A stretch of DNA of 64,000 nucleotides, from contig SJRY01000228.1 of the NCBI GenBank assembly GCA_011319805.1, positions 434,001 to 498,000 on the forward strand. The letters are read 5' to 3'. Position numbers and translations under genes: made by a program. Shown piece after piece: positions 12,808 through 24,408 of the stretch. How positions within the stretch are numbered: position 1 is the stretch's first letter; every line of letters starts with the position of its first letter. The stretch is from Macrocybe gigantea. Taxonomy: Eukaryota > Basidiomycota > Agaricomycetes > Agaricales > Callistosporiaceae. Below the pieces are notes generated by a model. The model ran no database searches. It saw only the letters and a list, made by a program, of their open reading frames with translations, and was not told the DNA's origin.

Positions 12808-13698
12808 ATGTCTGAGCCTGCGAATCTCTTCTCCATCGCCCGCAACAAGCTGAACTTGTCCATCGGCAGCAAGGACAATTACAGCTTGCATCGCTGGGTC
12901 TTGCTGAAAAACTCGATCATCAACTCCCCATCCAGTGCTGCCCCAAGCAACAACGCTACCCATTGCTCTAATTCAAACTCTGTATATTCCCTCGACGACG
13001 ACTCTGAAGAAGACCAGGGCCCCGACGAGACCGATTCTTTCATGTTTCCGGATGCCGGGAAGCTCGTAGGGTCGCGTGCTTCCGGCGGCAAGGCTACTGA
13101 AGCAGAGTGGCTTGATTCCCTCCTAGAAACACTTGGTGACGATGACGATGAAGACTTTGGCGTGGACTCGGAAGCGCAAACCTCGGCCGTACCCGCGGAC
13201 GACGACGAGGACCACTTGCTGCTGAGCCCTATCGTGTCACCGATGGCATCGTCAGACGATCTCTCCAATCAGTCTAACCTGTATCCTCATTCCATTTCTG
13301 TAACATATCCCTATCCCTACCCTGTTCCGTATCCTCCTCTCCTCAATTCATATGACTACGAGCCCTCTTTCGACTCGCCTCTTTCTTCTCTTCCAGCTCC
13401 TTGTGATGATCCCCTTCCTTATCACGACTCGGACGACTTGTCTGTGCCCGATGCCATAGAAGACACCTCGGATGACGAGTCGGACGCCCCTCTCACCCCT
13501 TCCCTAGGCAGGTCAAGCAATTCCTTGAGCTTGATTGACCCGGCCTCCATCCCCCTTCCAGCAGAACGCAGCAGCTTACGTCGTGCCTCCCCTCATATTC
13601 GTGTCGACGCGGACGACTCATACTTCTACCCCTTCGAAATCGACCCCTTGCCCTTCCCTGATACTCACAATTCATATAATACTTATCAAGAGTGCTAG
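12808..13698 (+). CDS. Acidic, disordered protein of unknown function
   Basis: I do not recognise a family. From the ATG at 12808 the frame gives about 296 residues starting MSEPANLFSIARNKLNLSIG, then a strongly acidic, Ser-rich, low-complexity protein with runs such as DDDSEEDQ, GDDDDEDFG and DDDEDHLLL, a Tyr/Pro-rich patch (YPYPYPVPYPP), and a SDDLSVPDAIEDTSDDESD block. No signal peptide or membrane segment is seen, and the composition suggests a disordered regulatory protein. The open frame extends upstream of 12808 through a GTG codon, so an extra 5' exon is possible. Codon usage and the TATA-containing promoter support a real gene. Confidence 0.6.
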   Translation: MSEPANLFSIARNKLNLSIGSKDNYSLHRWVLLKNSIINSPSSAAPSNNATHCSNSNSVYSLDDDSEEDQGPDETDSFMFPDAGKLVGSRASGGKATEAEWLDSLLETLGDDDDEDFGVDSEAQTSAVPADDDEDHLLLSPIVSPMASSDDLSNQSNLYPHSISVTYPYPYPVPYPPLLNSYDYEPSFDSPLSSLPAPCDDPLPYHDSDDLSVPDAIEDTSDDESDAPLTPSLGRSSNSLSLIDPASIPLPAERSSLRRASPHIRVDADDSYFYPFEIDPLPFPDTHNSYNTYQEC

Positions 13699-13932
13699 TC
13701 GCTTCATCTGCATTTGACTCACGTTATTCATCGCATGCATATGTTCTTTTTACTGCTGCTTTCGTCTGGGTTCTGGTTCTTGCATCTTACTGTTCATAAT
13801 TTTGTAGATCCATCTATGGCCATTGTGCAATATGATATCGTTTTTTGCGCGATGGCGCCATTGGGTATTGACTATCGATCATAACCGCCGTCGAGTTCAC
13901 CCCATGTATCGACCGCCACACAATAAAAAATT

Positions 13933-15043
13933 TTAGCCCCCATTAAGGAAGTGGAGACTATCAGACGCTCCCACGAACTGGATCGCTGTATTGTTGAAGG
14001 CATTGGGCCACGCCGTTGACGTAGGTAATGAATTGCACTTGAGAGAAGGCGCTTCAGAGGTGGGGTGAGAGCGTTCAACGTGCTCCGAGAGACTTGGAGA
14101 CCATACCTAGTCGGTACAAGTGCGGAGCCACCGCCTCTAATTTATGTCCGGGCGAGCTATATGGCATCGCCGAAAGGTCTAACGAAGAGGGAAAAAAAAA
14201 GTGACAAGCCTGCCAACCTTTCAACATAGTCGACGAGCCGATTTGCGATGAGAACTAATTTCGCCAGTCGTCCCGGGTCCCAGTTCGCTTTGATTATGTT
14301 CTCATAAAGCTCCAAGTCGCAATGGGGCATGAAACATAGCGTCGGCTTCTCAATAGAGTATTCTGCGTTCTGGAAGAAAGGCATATCGGTGCGCCGCGCA
14401 CGTCAAGGAAAAAGATCAACATTTTCTCTGCTCAGAGAGAAATCGTGGAGAGGGGACCTGCTTTGTTCTCGATCAGGACCTGGACTCGGAGTTCTTGGAG
14501 GAGCGCAATGTCTTCTGCCGTGAGCACAGGATCATAGACAAGCACATTCCCGCGTTCCTGAGCACAGGCCGTAATGTCGGACAGGCCGAACGGATAGGGA
14601 AACGAAAAAGAAGGAATGATCATTCTGATCCAGAGTACCGTTACGGACATCAGTGGTACACACTATGTTTAGATGATCGCTCATGCAGAGGAGGAACACG
14701 AGTTGAGCTCGTGCGTTCAGCGACGACGACGGACTACCCAAACCGAGGCAGAGGATCTCCCGCACACCTAGTGGCTTATCCTTCAGCGACTCGTGGAGTA
14801 TCCCTGAAAAAGGGTCCTTCGGTCAGCAATCGGAAATAGTGCGGAATCTCAAGAGAACGGGTGCAGACGTCGGCATTCGTCCATCCAATCATCCTGTCCC
14901 AGCTGCTGATAGAGCTGCTCCACGACCGTAATTATCGGCCTAGCTTCTCTCGTCCGTCCTCTGCGCTTCTTACGATGCTTGACCTGGGTGAATTCGTTGT
15001 ATGAAAACTGGGGTGATGCGCCTCGGTCGCTTGCTTCGGACAT
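13933..15043 (-). CDS. SRR1-like domain protein
   Basis: Member of the SRR1 family (named for Arabidopsis SENSITIVITY TO RED LIGHT REDUCED 1); in fungi linked to circadian or regulatory roles but biochemically poorly defined. Visible blocks: REILCLGLGSPSSSLNARAQ, ACAQERGNVLVYDPVLTAED, PTLCFMPHCDLELYENII, LVLIANRLVDYVE and a C-terminal WPNAFNNTAIQFV before the stop at 13933. The basic N-terminus (KHRKKRRGR) precedes VVEQLYQQL. Several introns are inferred; the first uses a non-ideal gtctgc donor to stay in frame. The ATG at 15043 gives MSEASDRGASPQF. The 230 bp between the neighbouring acidic gene and this stop is a tail-to-tail junction. Confidence 0.82.
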
Positions 15044-15405
15044 GGAGGAGAACAACGAACAAACCCGGATTTGGGTACATCAGCAGCTTTGATATCAAAC
15101 GGAACCAAACAGACAACGACCCGAACCAGTTCATCACTGACTTTTGCCTTGCCTAAACTGCTGTAGCGGAGAAGAAAAGCACAAATCTCGCAAGACCTGC
15201 CAGAAAACACGTTTAAGGGTTAACGGTTCCTTCTCTCATTTCAAAAGATGCCACATGATAGTAGTCAAATCTCAAATGAACGAATCAGAGTCATAAAGAA
15301 GGGACCCTGAATATTGGTTTCCTGATAGACAGCATCCACCCCCCACAACCGAGTCAGACATGATGACTCTGCGTGACACAAGGCAGCCTTCCTCTTCTCG
15401 ACGCT

Positions 15406-16203
15406 TCACAGCGATTGCAGGGCCCAGAGATCGTCCCCGAGGTAGGTGACCGTTTCCACGCCGACACCTTGGTTCACCTTTCGAATTTCCTCTGTGCCCA
15501 ATTTGGTGATCCCGACCGCCGCCGCATTGTCCTTGCCTTCAGCATGGATCGCGACAGGAGTGCCTGCAGGCAGAGCCGCATCAGCGGGAGGCAGGTATCC
15601 CCCTGCAGACGTAAAACCGGGGCACATCATGTTCGCACCGCCGAGGAGGAATCGTATAGCACCCCGATCGACCTTGACCATGGGCAGAATGTACGGATCT
15701 AAAGACGAAAAAAAAAACGCGCATTGTCAACGTAACCGTGAAAATCACGTCTTAGAGAACAGCAAGAAGCCAGACGTGTCAGAGTGCGGAATTTGTCGCC
15801 TCACATTTATGCAGTAGCCGGACCGTCGGCAGGAAAGGACCGTCGAAGTGTTGGAAAAACAGGGGTTCGTTGTGCACGGCGTAGATGGAGATGTGGTCTC
15901 TGCTAGCGGCGATCAGCAAGCATGTCAGTAAATTAAAAGATGACTCGGTGCAAGGGCACAGTTTCACAAGACTGAAAACGGACCATTTGGCAAGGACAAG
16001 CCCTTCTTTCTTGGGCCAGATGGCTTCCAGCGTCTCAGGCTCTATCTTCCACTGCGATAAGATAGCCGCGCGGATGCTCCGTTGAACAGACGACTTGACT
16101 GGCGTCTGACCAGCGATATCCGAGGTCGGACTGAATCTGAAAAGTATGTTCAAACTCGTAAGATCGGTCAAGAGGCGTGCCAGGAGGCATACTTTTTGAA
16201 CAT
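15406..16203 (-). CDS. TMA20: Translation machinery-associated protein Tma20 (MCT-1 family)
   Basis: PUA-domain protein that with Tma22/DENR recycles 40S subunits and promotes re-initiation. After splicing the N-terminus is MFKKFSPTSDIAGQTPVKSS. Next come EAIWPKKEGLVLAKC and RDHISIYAVHNEPLFFQHFD. A C-terminal PUA domain follows with VKVDRGAIRFLLGGANMMCPG, TPVAIHAEGK and LGTEEIRKVNQGVGVE. The first exon is only 11 nt (ATG TTC AAA AA) followed by a GTATGC donor. An intron after AAGTG splices to CAGAGACCAC to give the conserved KCRDHIS. Final length is about 185 residues, normal for the family. It sits between the SRR1-like gene (362 bp away) and XPO1, all on the minus strand. Confidence 0.93.
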
Positions 16204-16528
16204 GATGATGGCCGAAACAGAAAAGTTGATTGTCGCCACAGTCATCAAGTCCGTGATCGAGACCTCCGCGTCTGATAAGCAGAGGCCATGCCGCCTTGCC
16301 AGGTTCAGCCAAGTTCTCCAATTCAAGTTTGTTACATTATCTGTTGTGCTAATGGTACATAGGCTATTTAGAGACAAAACGCAGACAGAGAAAAAATCAG
16401 CAAGGTCAATCACAAAGGAAGATGCGTGCGTGGCGAATAGGGAAGGATGAAAGATGGTTTTACGTATGATAGTGATAGGGTCACAATTGCATGAAAGAAC
16501 AATAATCCTCTGGTCGGCGTCCGATAAA

Positions 16529-19500
16529 TCAAATATCCTCGTCCTTGTCCTCTAGTTGATCGGGCTTCAGCATGCCTGGAATCCTCATGGCTGCCTGGCG
16601 CTCGGCTTCTGCTTGCTTCTGGCTTTCTGCTTCCTTCTCTTCTAGATAGAGCTCTGTGTTATCTCCAGAGAACTCTTTCAGCTGGATCAGGAAGTCGCGC
16701 AGAGCCAGCTTAAAGCGCGTAATATCGTTGTGATTCTCGCTCATGGCGTTGACGGAAGCTTGAATTTGCGCGCTGAAGGGTTGGTTACGTGTTTCAATAT
16801 AGCACCAAAATAGCTGAAGGGGAATACACGGAATCACCTTTGAACATGAGGGAAGGCATTGGATAGGAGCTTGATACAATACTCCTTCATGTATGCTGCA
16901 TTCGAATTCGCGGGCTGGTTGGGATCAAATAGTGGTACTTGGATCATGTTTACTTCCACGAGCTGGAACATGCGCGCCAGCAGTAAGCTCTGGAGTTTGA
17001 ACCCGCTCTTATGGTCGGTATCAGTGAGGACATAGAAGATATCCTGCACTATGCTTAGGAAGTACTGTTGGAAGAAGGCGTTGCTAACCGCGGGTTCTGC
17101 GGCCCCCGCAAAGTTGTTGACGACCTCGAGGCACACTAGATAGGAGTCAGCAAAAAGTCGAAGATGAAAGACTGGATTATTCACAGTTCAACCCGGTATC
17201 GGCAATATCGCGCATCGTGTGCTTGATGGCCCAGATGATACTATCCATGAAGAGTTTGAATTGATTAGGAGGGATTCCAAGTAGAGCTGATCAAAGGGTC
17301 AGCACTTGCAATCCTTGTTAATACGTTTGCCATACCAGGGAAGCAGTTCAGATTAATGGCGCGAAGGAGCTTGAAGAATCCCACACGATGTTCGGGATAT
17401 TCGGCAAAGTCTTGGTTGATCATGCTTAGTGTAGGTTCGAAGACAGCGTCCAGGATAGCGGGTACTTGGGGTGTAAGGAGGGGCTAGAAGAAGTGATAAG
17501 AACGAACAGCCGGATTCCAGAGTCTAACATACGTACTCCGAGGCGGGATGTGATAGTGGCCATTACATTCAAAACCTCCGCGTCTCTTGCGGCAGGTACA
17601 TTGCGATTGTAGTCACCGAGGATCGCGTCCAGAAGAGGAGGCATAAAGTTGTTATTCACGGCTTCGAGATCCTCAGCCTTCTTGATGTACGTTTCCATCA
17701 ATTTGAGGATTTCTTTCTTGACGGTACGTAGTTGCCGGACTTTGGGCGTTTTGGTGGCGATTAGGCCTAGAGGAATGCATGAGTTAGGGCGAGATGTTAC
17801 AGCATAAGCCACTGACCCTCTTTTGCGACGGTTTCGCTGATAATACCGCTTACTGCCTTGTAAAGACCAAGCATGTCAAGGAAGATGCGTCCAATCTGGG
17901 GAAGGTAGAAGCTGCCGATGGAAGTGCAGGCAGCGACGTTTGTCTTTAGGACATTTGACAGAATTTTGATGTTATCAGTGCTTGATAGGACGTCCATGTT
18001 TTGGGCAGCTTGCGCCATTAACGAGTCCCACTACACGCCTAATCAGCAATGACGCATCGAGACTCCTAAGCATTGACTTACAGCGTTGTTCGGAAGCTCC
18101 ATCAGCTTTGCAATCAGCTTCTCTTGCTGTGGTTTGTTAGGCTGCGCTGAGATCATGTATCCTACAGCTTCGTAGAAAGTATGAACCTTCGATGAGGGTC
18201 AGCCAATAGCATGGAGGATAGGATAGACAGTATTTCACTTGTTGAGGCGACAAGTCCACGGTGATCCTGTGTAGAAGGCGGAGTATCTCGTCCACGAAAG
18301 GTTCCTGTTCACCAGATTGTTGCATCACGAAGTGTCTGCGACATTTCTGGGCGATCTTAATGAATGTGTCGCAAGCCATGTCCTGTACACCTATAAAGAA
18401 GTCAAGTCCATAAGCAACGAAAAGACAGTGTAACATTCCCAAGCTAACCTTCGTGCGTTTCGTGCATGAACTCGAAGAGTTTATTGACGACGGTCTTCAA
18501 GAACTTCCAATGGGCCTTGAGGAAACGCGGGTATTGGCCAACAATGTACATTATGTCAGAAGCGACGACCGCTTTGTTATCCTTTCCACGTTTAATCTCG
18601 CACAAGCCGAGGAGGTCCTTGATGACGGTCACAAGGAAGCGCTTCTCGGTTTCCTCATCTTGACAGACGATGTCAGGTGTAGCAAAGCCACATAGCATTT
18701 GACAAACTTACTCATGGCACCAGAAATGGAACCGATAGCCCAGCAGAGAGTGTTTAAATTGTTCCAAGACCATTCAGAACCGTCGACTTGTTTGGCGAGT
18801 TTCTCAGTCAAGATGGTTTCCGTGTCGGTGACGTCAAGATGGGTGAGATAGACGAGGAGTTCACGCATCGACTTGTAAAGGACAATGGTGTCGCTCTCCT
18901 TCATAAATTCACGCACAATTTCGCCTTCCTCGTTCTCAACAATGAGAACCTGTGAAAACAGAGTATTATTTCAGCTAATTCTGACGGAGGTATAACTCAG
19001 CACATACCTCCTCAGGCTTGACCATCCTCTCGATGACGACAAGCCGCAGGTTAGACAAGACATCGCTGTATATATTCTTCCGCAGAGAAATGCCCCCAAG
19101 CATATTTTGGGCTCCCCCGTTACCCCCAAGACTGAGGCCCATCAACAGGCCCGATTCGCCTATTGGTAGACCTTGAATTTCTTCATACAGCTCTGCGACG
19201 AGTTTGAGCCAATATTCGAGGCAAATCTTGAAAATTTCCCGTTCGTCAACTTGCGAAACCTTTACCATGTAAAGATGCGCATTCAGAAGAACGTCGCGGT
19301 TTTGTTCTGTTTCCACTGCCCGAAGATGGTTGGAGAGGAAGTTTGCGAGGAAGAGAGAAAGGTTGAGGACAAGCTCCTGTCCAGCATCGCCGGCATTAGC
19401 GTAGGCCTGGGCAATGTTGGTACTCGGCGGGATCATGCGATTGATGGACGTCATAACCATAGCAAAGAGGATGACGAACTTGGGGTCATATTCAGGCCCG

Positions 19501-20619
19501 ACATTGAGAGCAGCAATTTCGGCGAGGCATTTGAGGGTAATGTTTCTGAAGTCTGGAGCTTCTAGAAACTACAGCTTTTTCAGCCATATGTCCAGGATAG
19601 ATAGAATAAGCAGCAGACTCACGCGCGTCACAAGCAGATCAATGAGTACGGTCTCAAAGATATATCCTAGAGGTATCCAGTTGAGGAATCTGAGTAAGGT
19701 TTCTAGCGTGGCCCTGATCAAGGATGTTTTTTGAGCTTCTTCAAGAACCTCCAAACATAGCCTGAAGATCTCGGAGAACTCTCCACACATCTGATTCTTC
19801 AGGTTTTTGATCTTGGTCTGGGTCATCTGTTCCGCGGAATAATCAAAAATTTCTTCGGAAAGGAGCTTCAGTATGACCATGTTGTTCTCGCAAAGCGATA
19901 GGTTCGTTTTAGATGATTCAACCAGTTCCGTGATGAAAGTGGGCCAATTGTGTGGCCATTCTTGTTTAAGAATCTGGATTATTCGTCAGTGATGAGATTT
20001 CGTAGCTAATACCGATTGATTTCATACCTGAACCAGAGCAAGGTTGAGTTTGTTGAGGGATGCCTTCTGTTGTCGCATTTGAGATTCGTCGGACGCGATT
20101 TTTACGGTAATTCCGACAACGAAGTTGCGGATACCTGATACAGTCAGTTCTCTCGCAGTGTCCGTCAAACAGAAATCACATACCCTGCCTCTGTCCCTCA
20201 GGAAGCGTCTTCCACCGCGTTGTGACAAGTTTCTCCAAGATTTGCAGTGCGATATACTAACATAGCGCATCGTGGTCAGAAATGCCTTCGGAGCGAGATT
20301 TCATACGGTCTCTACCTTTGATTGGAGCTGAGTTGCGGTTTCGAGAATGTCGGGAACTCGGGTCCATGAGTCTGGGTGTTCCTCAAACTGGGTCAGGACT
20401 TGTTGAGCCATTTGTTGCTGGAAATCGCGCTATCAGAGACAAGTCGCGGTGCAATCAGTCTATATATCCTTCACCTCTTGACCTGCGCCGCTGTACATGG
20501 ACAAGACGACCTTGTCCAGGAGCCCGACATCGAACTCCCTCGAGAAATCAAGCAGACCCTGATGAAGTTGGCGTAAGATTGAGAAAGTGGATTGGACGAG
20601 CGGAAATGCCGACCTCCAT
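16529..20619 (-). CDS. XPO1: Exportin-1 (CRM1)
   Basis: Nuclear export receptor for leucine-rich NES cargo, working with RanGTP. The first exon is just ATG GAG, spliced to [18 protein letters not shown], the usual importin-beta-like N-terminus. Further landmarks: [109 protein letters not shown], and the acidic tail [10 protein letters not shown] to DKDEDI. More than ten short introns interrupt it, and no frame break was found. The cysteine in NTLCWAIG is at the position (Cys528 in human) that leptomycin B alkylates, so the protein should be drug-sensitive. The head-to-head distance to the pseudogene at 20810 is 190 bp. Confidence 0.97.
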
Positions 20620-20809
20620 GATGACGCGGCGATGAGAGAGTGTGTCGCCGTCAAATCGTGCAAGCAAATTGGGAGACAGACGATGAGGACGCGCAAGAGC
20701 TGTACGATGAGATAGTCTTCGGGGGCAGGGCAGAGGGCCTGAGGCTTGTTCGGTAATCTCTACGTCACGTGCTCATAGATGAGACCGGAGTTTGAATTCA
20801 CCTTCGACC

Positions 20810-22510
20810 ATGGTTTCCAAGCACGGTCCTACCGCCTTCGAAAGGGCGTCCTATTACAACGGAATCACCGGGAACGGCGAACACCCCGATCTCGTGTACC
20901 GCACCGACGCCCTCGTTAGGCCATTCCACAAACCCGCCGGCAGATTTTCTCACCTCCCCGTGAAATCACTTCGCGGAGTCTTCGGTACGGCGTTGAACAA
21001 GGTCTGGGACGTCGTCGGTCCCCAGATCCGCGACATCATCAAGGCGCGGGACATCTCGTGGTCCTCGATTGAGACGGCCTGCTTTTTCACTCATGGTCCG
21101 CCGGGAGAGGAGCAGAAGGGTGCTCTCGGACCGGTTGTGGTCTGGATTGGCGTCAAGCCCGGTCTGACCTCGCCCGACACCGCCCACGATGCCTCCCAGG
21201 AGATCCTTGCTCTTCTGAAGGAGAATGGAGTCGAGGACGTTGAGGTGGAATGGAGAGAGGCAGTCTCGTAGAGGCTTGCAGGCTCCCCGCTCATGGAACA
21301 TGTCGATTCCATCGATGCCACCCACTGCGTTCGCCGATTCCTGACTGTTCTTCTCGCCATTCCTCTTACCACTGAAGGCATGGAGAAGGAAGACTCCCAT
21401 GGCACCATTATGTTCTGGATGCACGAAAACGTAGACGAAAACGGCAATCCCAGCGACAAGGTGTACGGGATCAGCAACTGTCATGTTCTCCGGAAGGACA
21501 CCACCGTCGACTACGTGCTCAAGGGCGCAGCAGCCAAGGATCACGTTCGCGTCTGCGGCCTGCGTCACTTCCAGGCGGTCTGGATCAGATCACGCAGGCC
21601 GTTGCTGACAACGTGGTTGACGCTGACTTTTTTTGCTCGCGACATCGCTCGACTCCAAACGAATGGAGATCAGAGCGCGGCGAACGCGAAGAAGATAGAG
21701 CGGATCCAATGCCTGTTGGACGACAAGAATGAAGCCATTGCCGACCTCGAGAAGCTACACGTCGAGATTACGAAGTACTGGTCGAACATTACGTTTCATC
21801 GCAATATCGGCCACGTTGAATACGCACCCGCCATCAAGGTCGACCAAGGCCGCACCAACTATACCGCCGACTGCGGCTCGTTCTTGGCTGCGAAGGCCAA
21901 GATCCAGCCTGGCTTTGCAGGAAATGTCGTTGATCTCGGCGCGCTTTATCTTTGTCGCATTTCCCTCGTCTGACGAAGTCAACCCTTGTGCAGGAGCGAA
22001 GTACTCTGCTTCCGAGCTCACGAGCATGTTCTATCCCCAGAGTGGTGATCCGATCCGACCACGTTCAAGTATCCCGAGGCGAGGATGCTTAGGATCGTTG
22101 GTTGCGCTATGAAGGAGGAGCTTGCCGTCCCTGCGGAGTTCGATAATGAAGGCGATCGGTGTCTCATGGTCGGTAAAGACGGAAACACCACCGACTTCAC
22201 TGTCGGGCGCTACTCCGACCTCGAATCCTTCACTCTCAACGAAGTTGGCGTCGAACCCAGGGAGCTCGCCATCTACAACGCCGGCAACAAGGGTGTCGAG
22301 GTCTTCTCCGCCAAAGGAGACACCGGGTCTCTCGTTTGGCATATGAAGGACGGGAAGGCTCGTATCGTTGGTCAACTCCATTCTGGCAACAACAGAGGCG
22401 GTTCGACCAGCAACCACGTTACCTATTGCACCCCCGGCCGGCACCTCCTCGCCGAGATCAAAAAGAAATATAAGCACGCCGACTTCTATCGCACCACCTG
22501 GGACGCTTGA
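20810..22510 (+). pseudogene. Decayed trypsin-fold protein gene (basidiomycete family)
   Basis: Reads as a large fungal protein with a trypsin-like serine-protease fold. The His-site region is YGISNCHVLRKDTTVDY and the Ser-site region is VFSAKGDTGSLVWHMKDG, near the C-terminus (QLHSGNNRGGSTSNHV). The normal GDSG serine is Thr here (ACC, 22322-22324). Lesions along the same homology: an in-frame TAG at 21269-21271 between VEWREAVS and RLAGSPLMEHV; one G short at 21574-21575; one extra T in the T7 run 21628-21634, which restores the frame; and a 5-bp tandem duplication of GATCC at 22047-22056. An intron at 21939-21993 would need a GC donor (gcgcgc). The start ATG is 20810 and the stop is 22508-22510. 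Family identity comes from my recall of motif patterns. Pseudogene status is likely but partly depends on sequence accuracy. Confidence 0.75.
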
Positions 22511-23132
22511 GGACAGGTTCGTCTTTCTTCCGCCTCGTGCATATATGTCATTGACGAATGTTACAGCCTGTGCGTTGGTGGTTAGCTCCTCGTCGTCTCC
22601 ATCTCTGCTCTGGCCTCGTCACTTCCACCATGCCCCATTCCCCAGTTCTCGTTGTCGACTGCGAATCCATCTCTCCACACTCCCAACTGCCCTTACTCGC
22701 GTTTCTTGGCTCCCGGTTACGCTCTCGGCTCCCGGTTACGTCCTCGTCGTCGTTGGTGCATGGGCGTGTCTTGCTGGGTGGATCGCCACTCAGGTTCGTG
22801 GTTTTCTTCCATCTCGTCTTTCGCAACGATCACTGATGGCTTCATTCCAGTTTCTTGGCGATCCTTTCACGCTTCTGCTCCTTCGACTGTGTTTCGGTTC
22901 CCTGCTCGTTATTTATCGGTTGGTTGTCAGTAACGGCGGATGTTTTGATCGTTGAATCGTCGCCCTGGTACATTTCTCCTCTCTGCGTTGTTCTTTCGTA
23001 CTTCTGACTGACAACGTCGCGCCCAGGTCCTGGCTCGTAGATTCGTCGCATCTGTTACCATAGCCTTCGTCGTCGGACGCTCTCATCCTCTCGGCACTGC
23101 TCTTGTTTTCCTTGATACATATAAGGGTATTA
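22511..23132. other. Intergenic, short direct repeat
   Basis: About 620 bp of C/T-rich sequence after the pseudogene. A 17-bp unit containing GGCTCCCGGTTACG occurs twice in close tandem at about 22705-22745. Several overlapping frames of 60-90 codons are open but none resembles a known protein. The right end is the TTA target duplication of the inverted-repeat element. Confidence 0.45.
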
Positions 23133-23346
23133 CACTGCTGTGGCCGGAAGGTATAACCATGGGAAAAAGCCTTTAAAATCCACATCCTATTTACTCCAGA
23201 GTTCTATCAATAGAAAAAGTAAATATTTCAATAACTTGATTTTCCGGTAAAAGGACTGTCATTTTCCATAGAAAAACCTCCAGAATAAATAGGATGTGGA
23301 TCTTAATACATTTTCTCTTGGGGTCAAGACACCAGCCACAGCAGTG
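23133..23346. mobile_element. Non-autonomous TIR element (CACTA-like MITE)
   Basis: A 214-bp element that is nearly a full palindrome. The left end begins CACTGCTGTGGCCGG and the right end is its inverse (CCAGCCACAGCAGTG); the outermost 12 bp match perfectly. The inverted arms extend to about 70 bp, with a second well-matched block ATCCACATCCTATTTA (left) against its inverse near 23280-23302. The element is flanked by TTA on both sides (23130-23132 and 23347-23349), a 3-bp target duplication. CACTG termini plus a 3-bp duplication fit the CACTA (EnSpm) superfamily; PIF/Harbinger also makes TWA duplications but has different termini. There is no coding capacity, so mobility would depend on a transposase elsewhere. 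Confidence 0.8.
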
Positions 23347-23461
23347 TTAGCAGCTTTTGATCTAACTTATGAATGGAGTTCAACCAATCGCGTCTCGTCA
23401 CAGCACGTGTGTCGTGTCATGCGTGACGTGCCCTGTTCGGTGATCTTGTCCTCCATCCGCC

Positions 23462-24305
23462 ATGTCGATAGACGTTAATGAAGCAATGTCAATGCGTTTG
23501 CTGTCATTCCTTTACCTGTGACTGTAGCTGAAGCCGTACACCACCTCTTTAGCAAAGCTATACGTGATATGCTACCTATCATTGATCCAGAAGAGGATTA
23601 TCTTACTATAGTAGGAGCGGAGGAGAAAATCTCAATCGCAGAGGACAAACGGAAGAAAGAGCTAGAAGAAGCACATGCTAATCTCAAAGGCAAGTTATCT
23701 CCACTCAAGAAGCGTTTTGTCCGCCCACGAACTCATAGCCCATCATGGATAGCTCTGGCGCGGGTGCTCGAAGCGGCACGGGTGTCCTCCACGCGGCCCG
23801 CGTCCGTGCCTTCTGCAGAGACTCATGCAGCCGCTCTCAACGAACTCGACAGCAGCAGGCTCTCGTTAGCGAAAGCCATAAGCGATGCCGAAGGGCTCTT
23901 CGCAAGCAGGGAGGCGGAGCTCACCCGTTTGAAAGAAGAAGCACACAGTCTTGAGAACTACGATCCTGCCGTCGAACACAGCAGAGAACTTGATGGGACT
24001 GCGTAAGCTGCATTCGTTTTTTCTCTTTTTTTTTTTTAATTCCTTCCAGAGGAATCAAAAGCTCACGTTTGTTCTCGGTAGCCTTCGTCTCAAGCTATAT
24101 AAGGGGCTTGGTTTTGAACCCATCGTTGATAAGCGCGGCAATTTGATTAAATTACTCGTTCGTGAGTAAACTCTTTGCGTGTAGTTTGGAACGCACTGAC
24201 ATGTTCAAAGGGTCGCGATCAGGAGATATCTATCCTGTGGATATACAACCCAACCAATCGGACTTTGACCTCATACAGAATCTGTGGAGAATTGTAGCCT
24301 CCTGA
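23462..24305 (+). CDS. SPC24: Kinetochore protein Spc24
   Basis: Subunit of the Ndc80 complex, pairing with Spc25 to bind the inner kinetochore. Splicing gives MSIDVNEAIKAIRDM, then LPIIDPEEDYLTIVGAEEKI, a long coiled coil (ELEEAHANLKALARVLEAAR, ALNELDSSRLSLAKAISDAEG, REAELTRLKEE) and a C-terminal globular domain with LYKGLGFEPIVDKRGN and a last exon ending DFDLIQNLWRIVAS. Introns: first about 66 nt from GTCAATG to CTCTTTAG; second 23690-23752 with a GC donor (GCAAGT); third and fourth around 24003-24090 and 24164-24212. The GC-AG intron is 63 nt and lacks a stop, so retention would insert 21 residues into the coiled coil. About 200 residues in all, as usual. The start lies about 115 bp right of the transposon. 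Confidence 0.9.
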
Positions 24306-24408
24306 AGGCAATTCTACCGATGTACAACTATAATGGACCCATTTCTTATTATTTAACATTAATATAATAACGCCGTATGGATCTTGGCAATGGGAAGATG
24401 ATATTCCG

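Noticed and set aside
22703..22745. Tandem repeat GGCTCCCGGTTACG as a minisatellite
   Set aside because: Only two copies; a simple local duplication.
23480..23530. 32-nt first intron for SPC24
   Set aside because: A longer 66-nt intron with a better protein join (NEAIKAIRDM) is available; 32 nt is too short for this genome.
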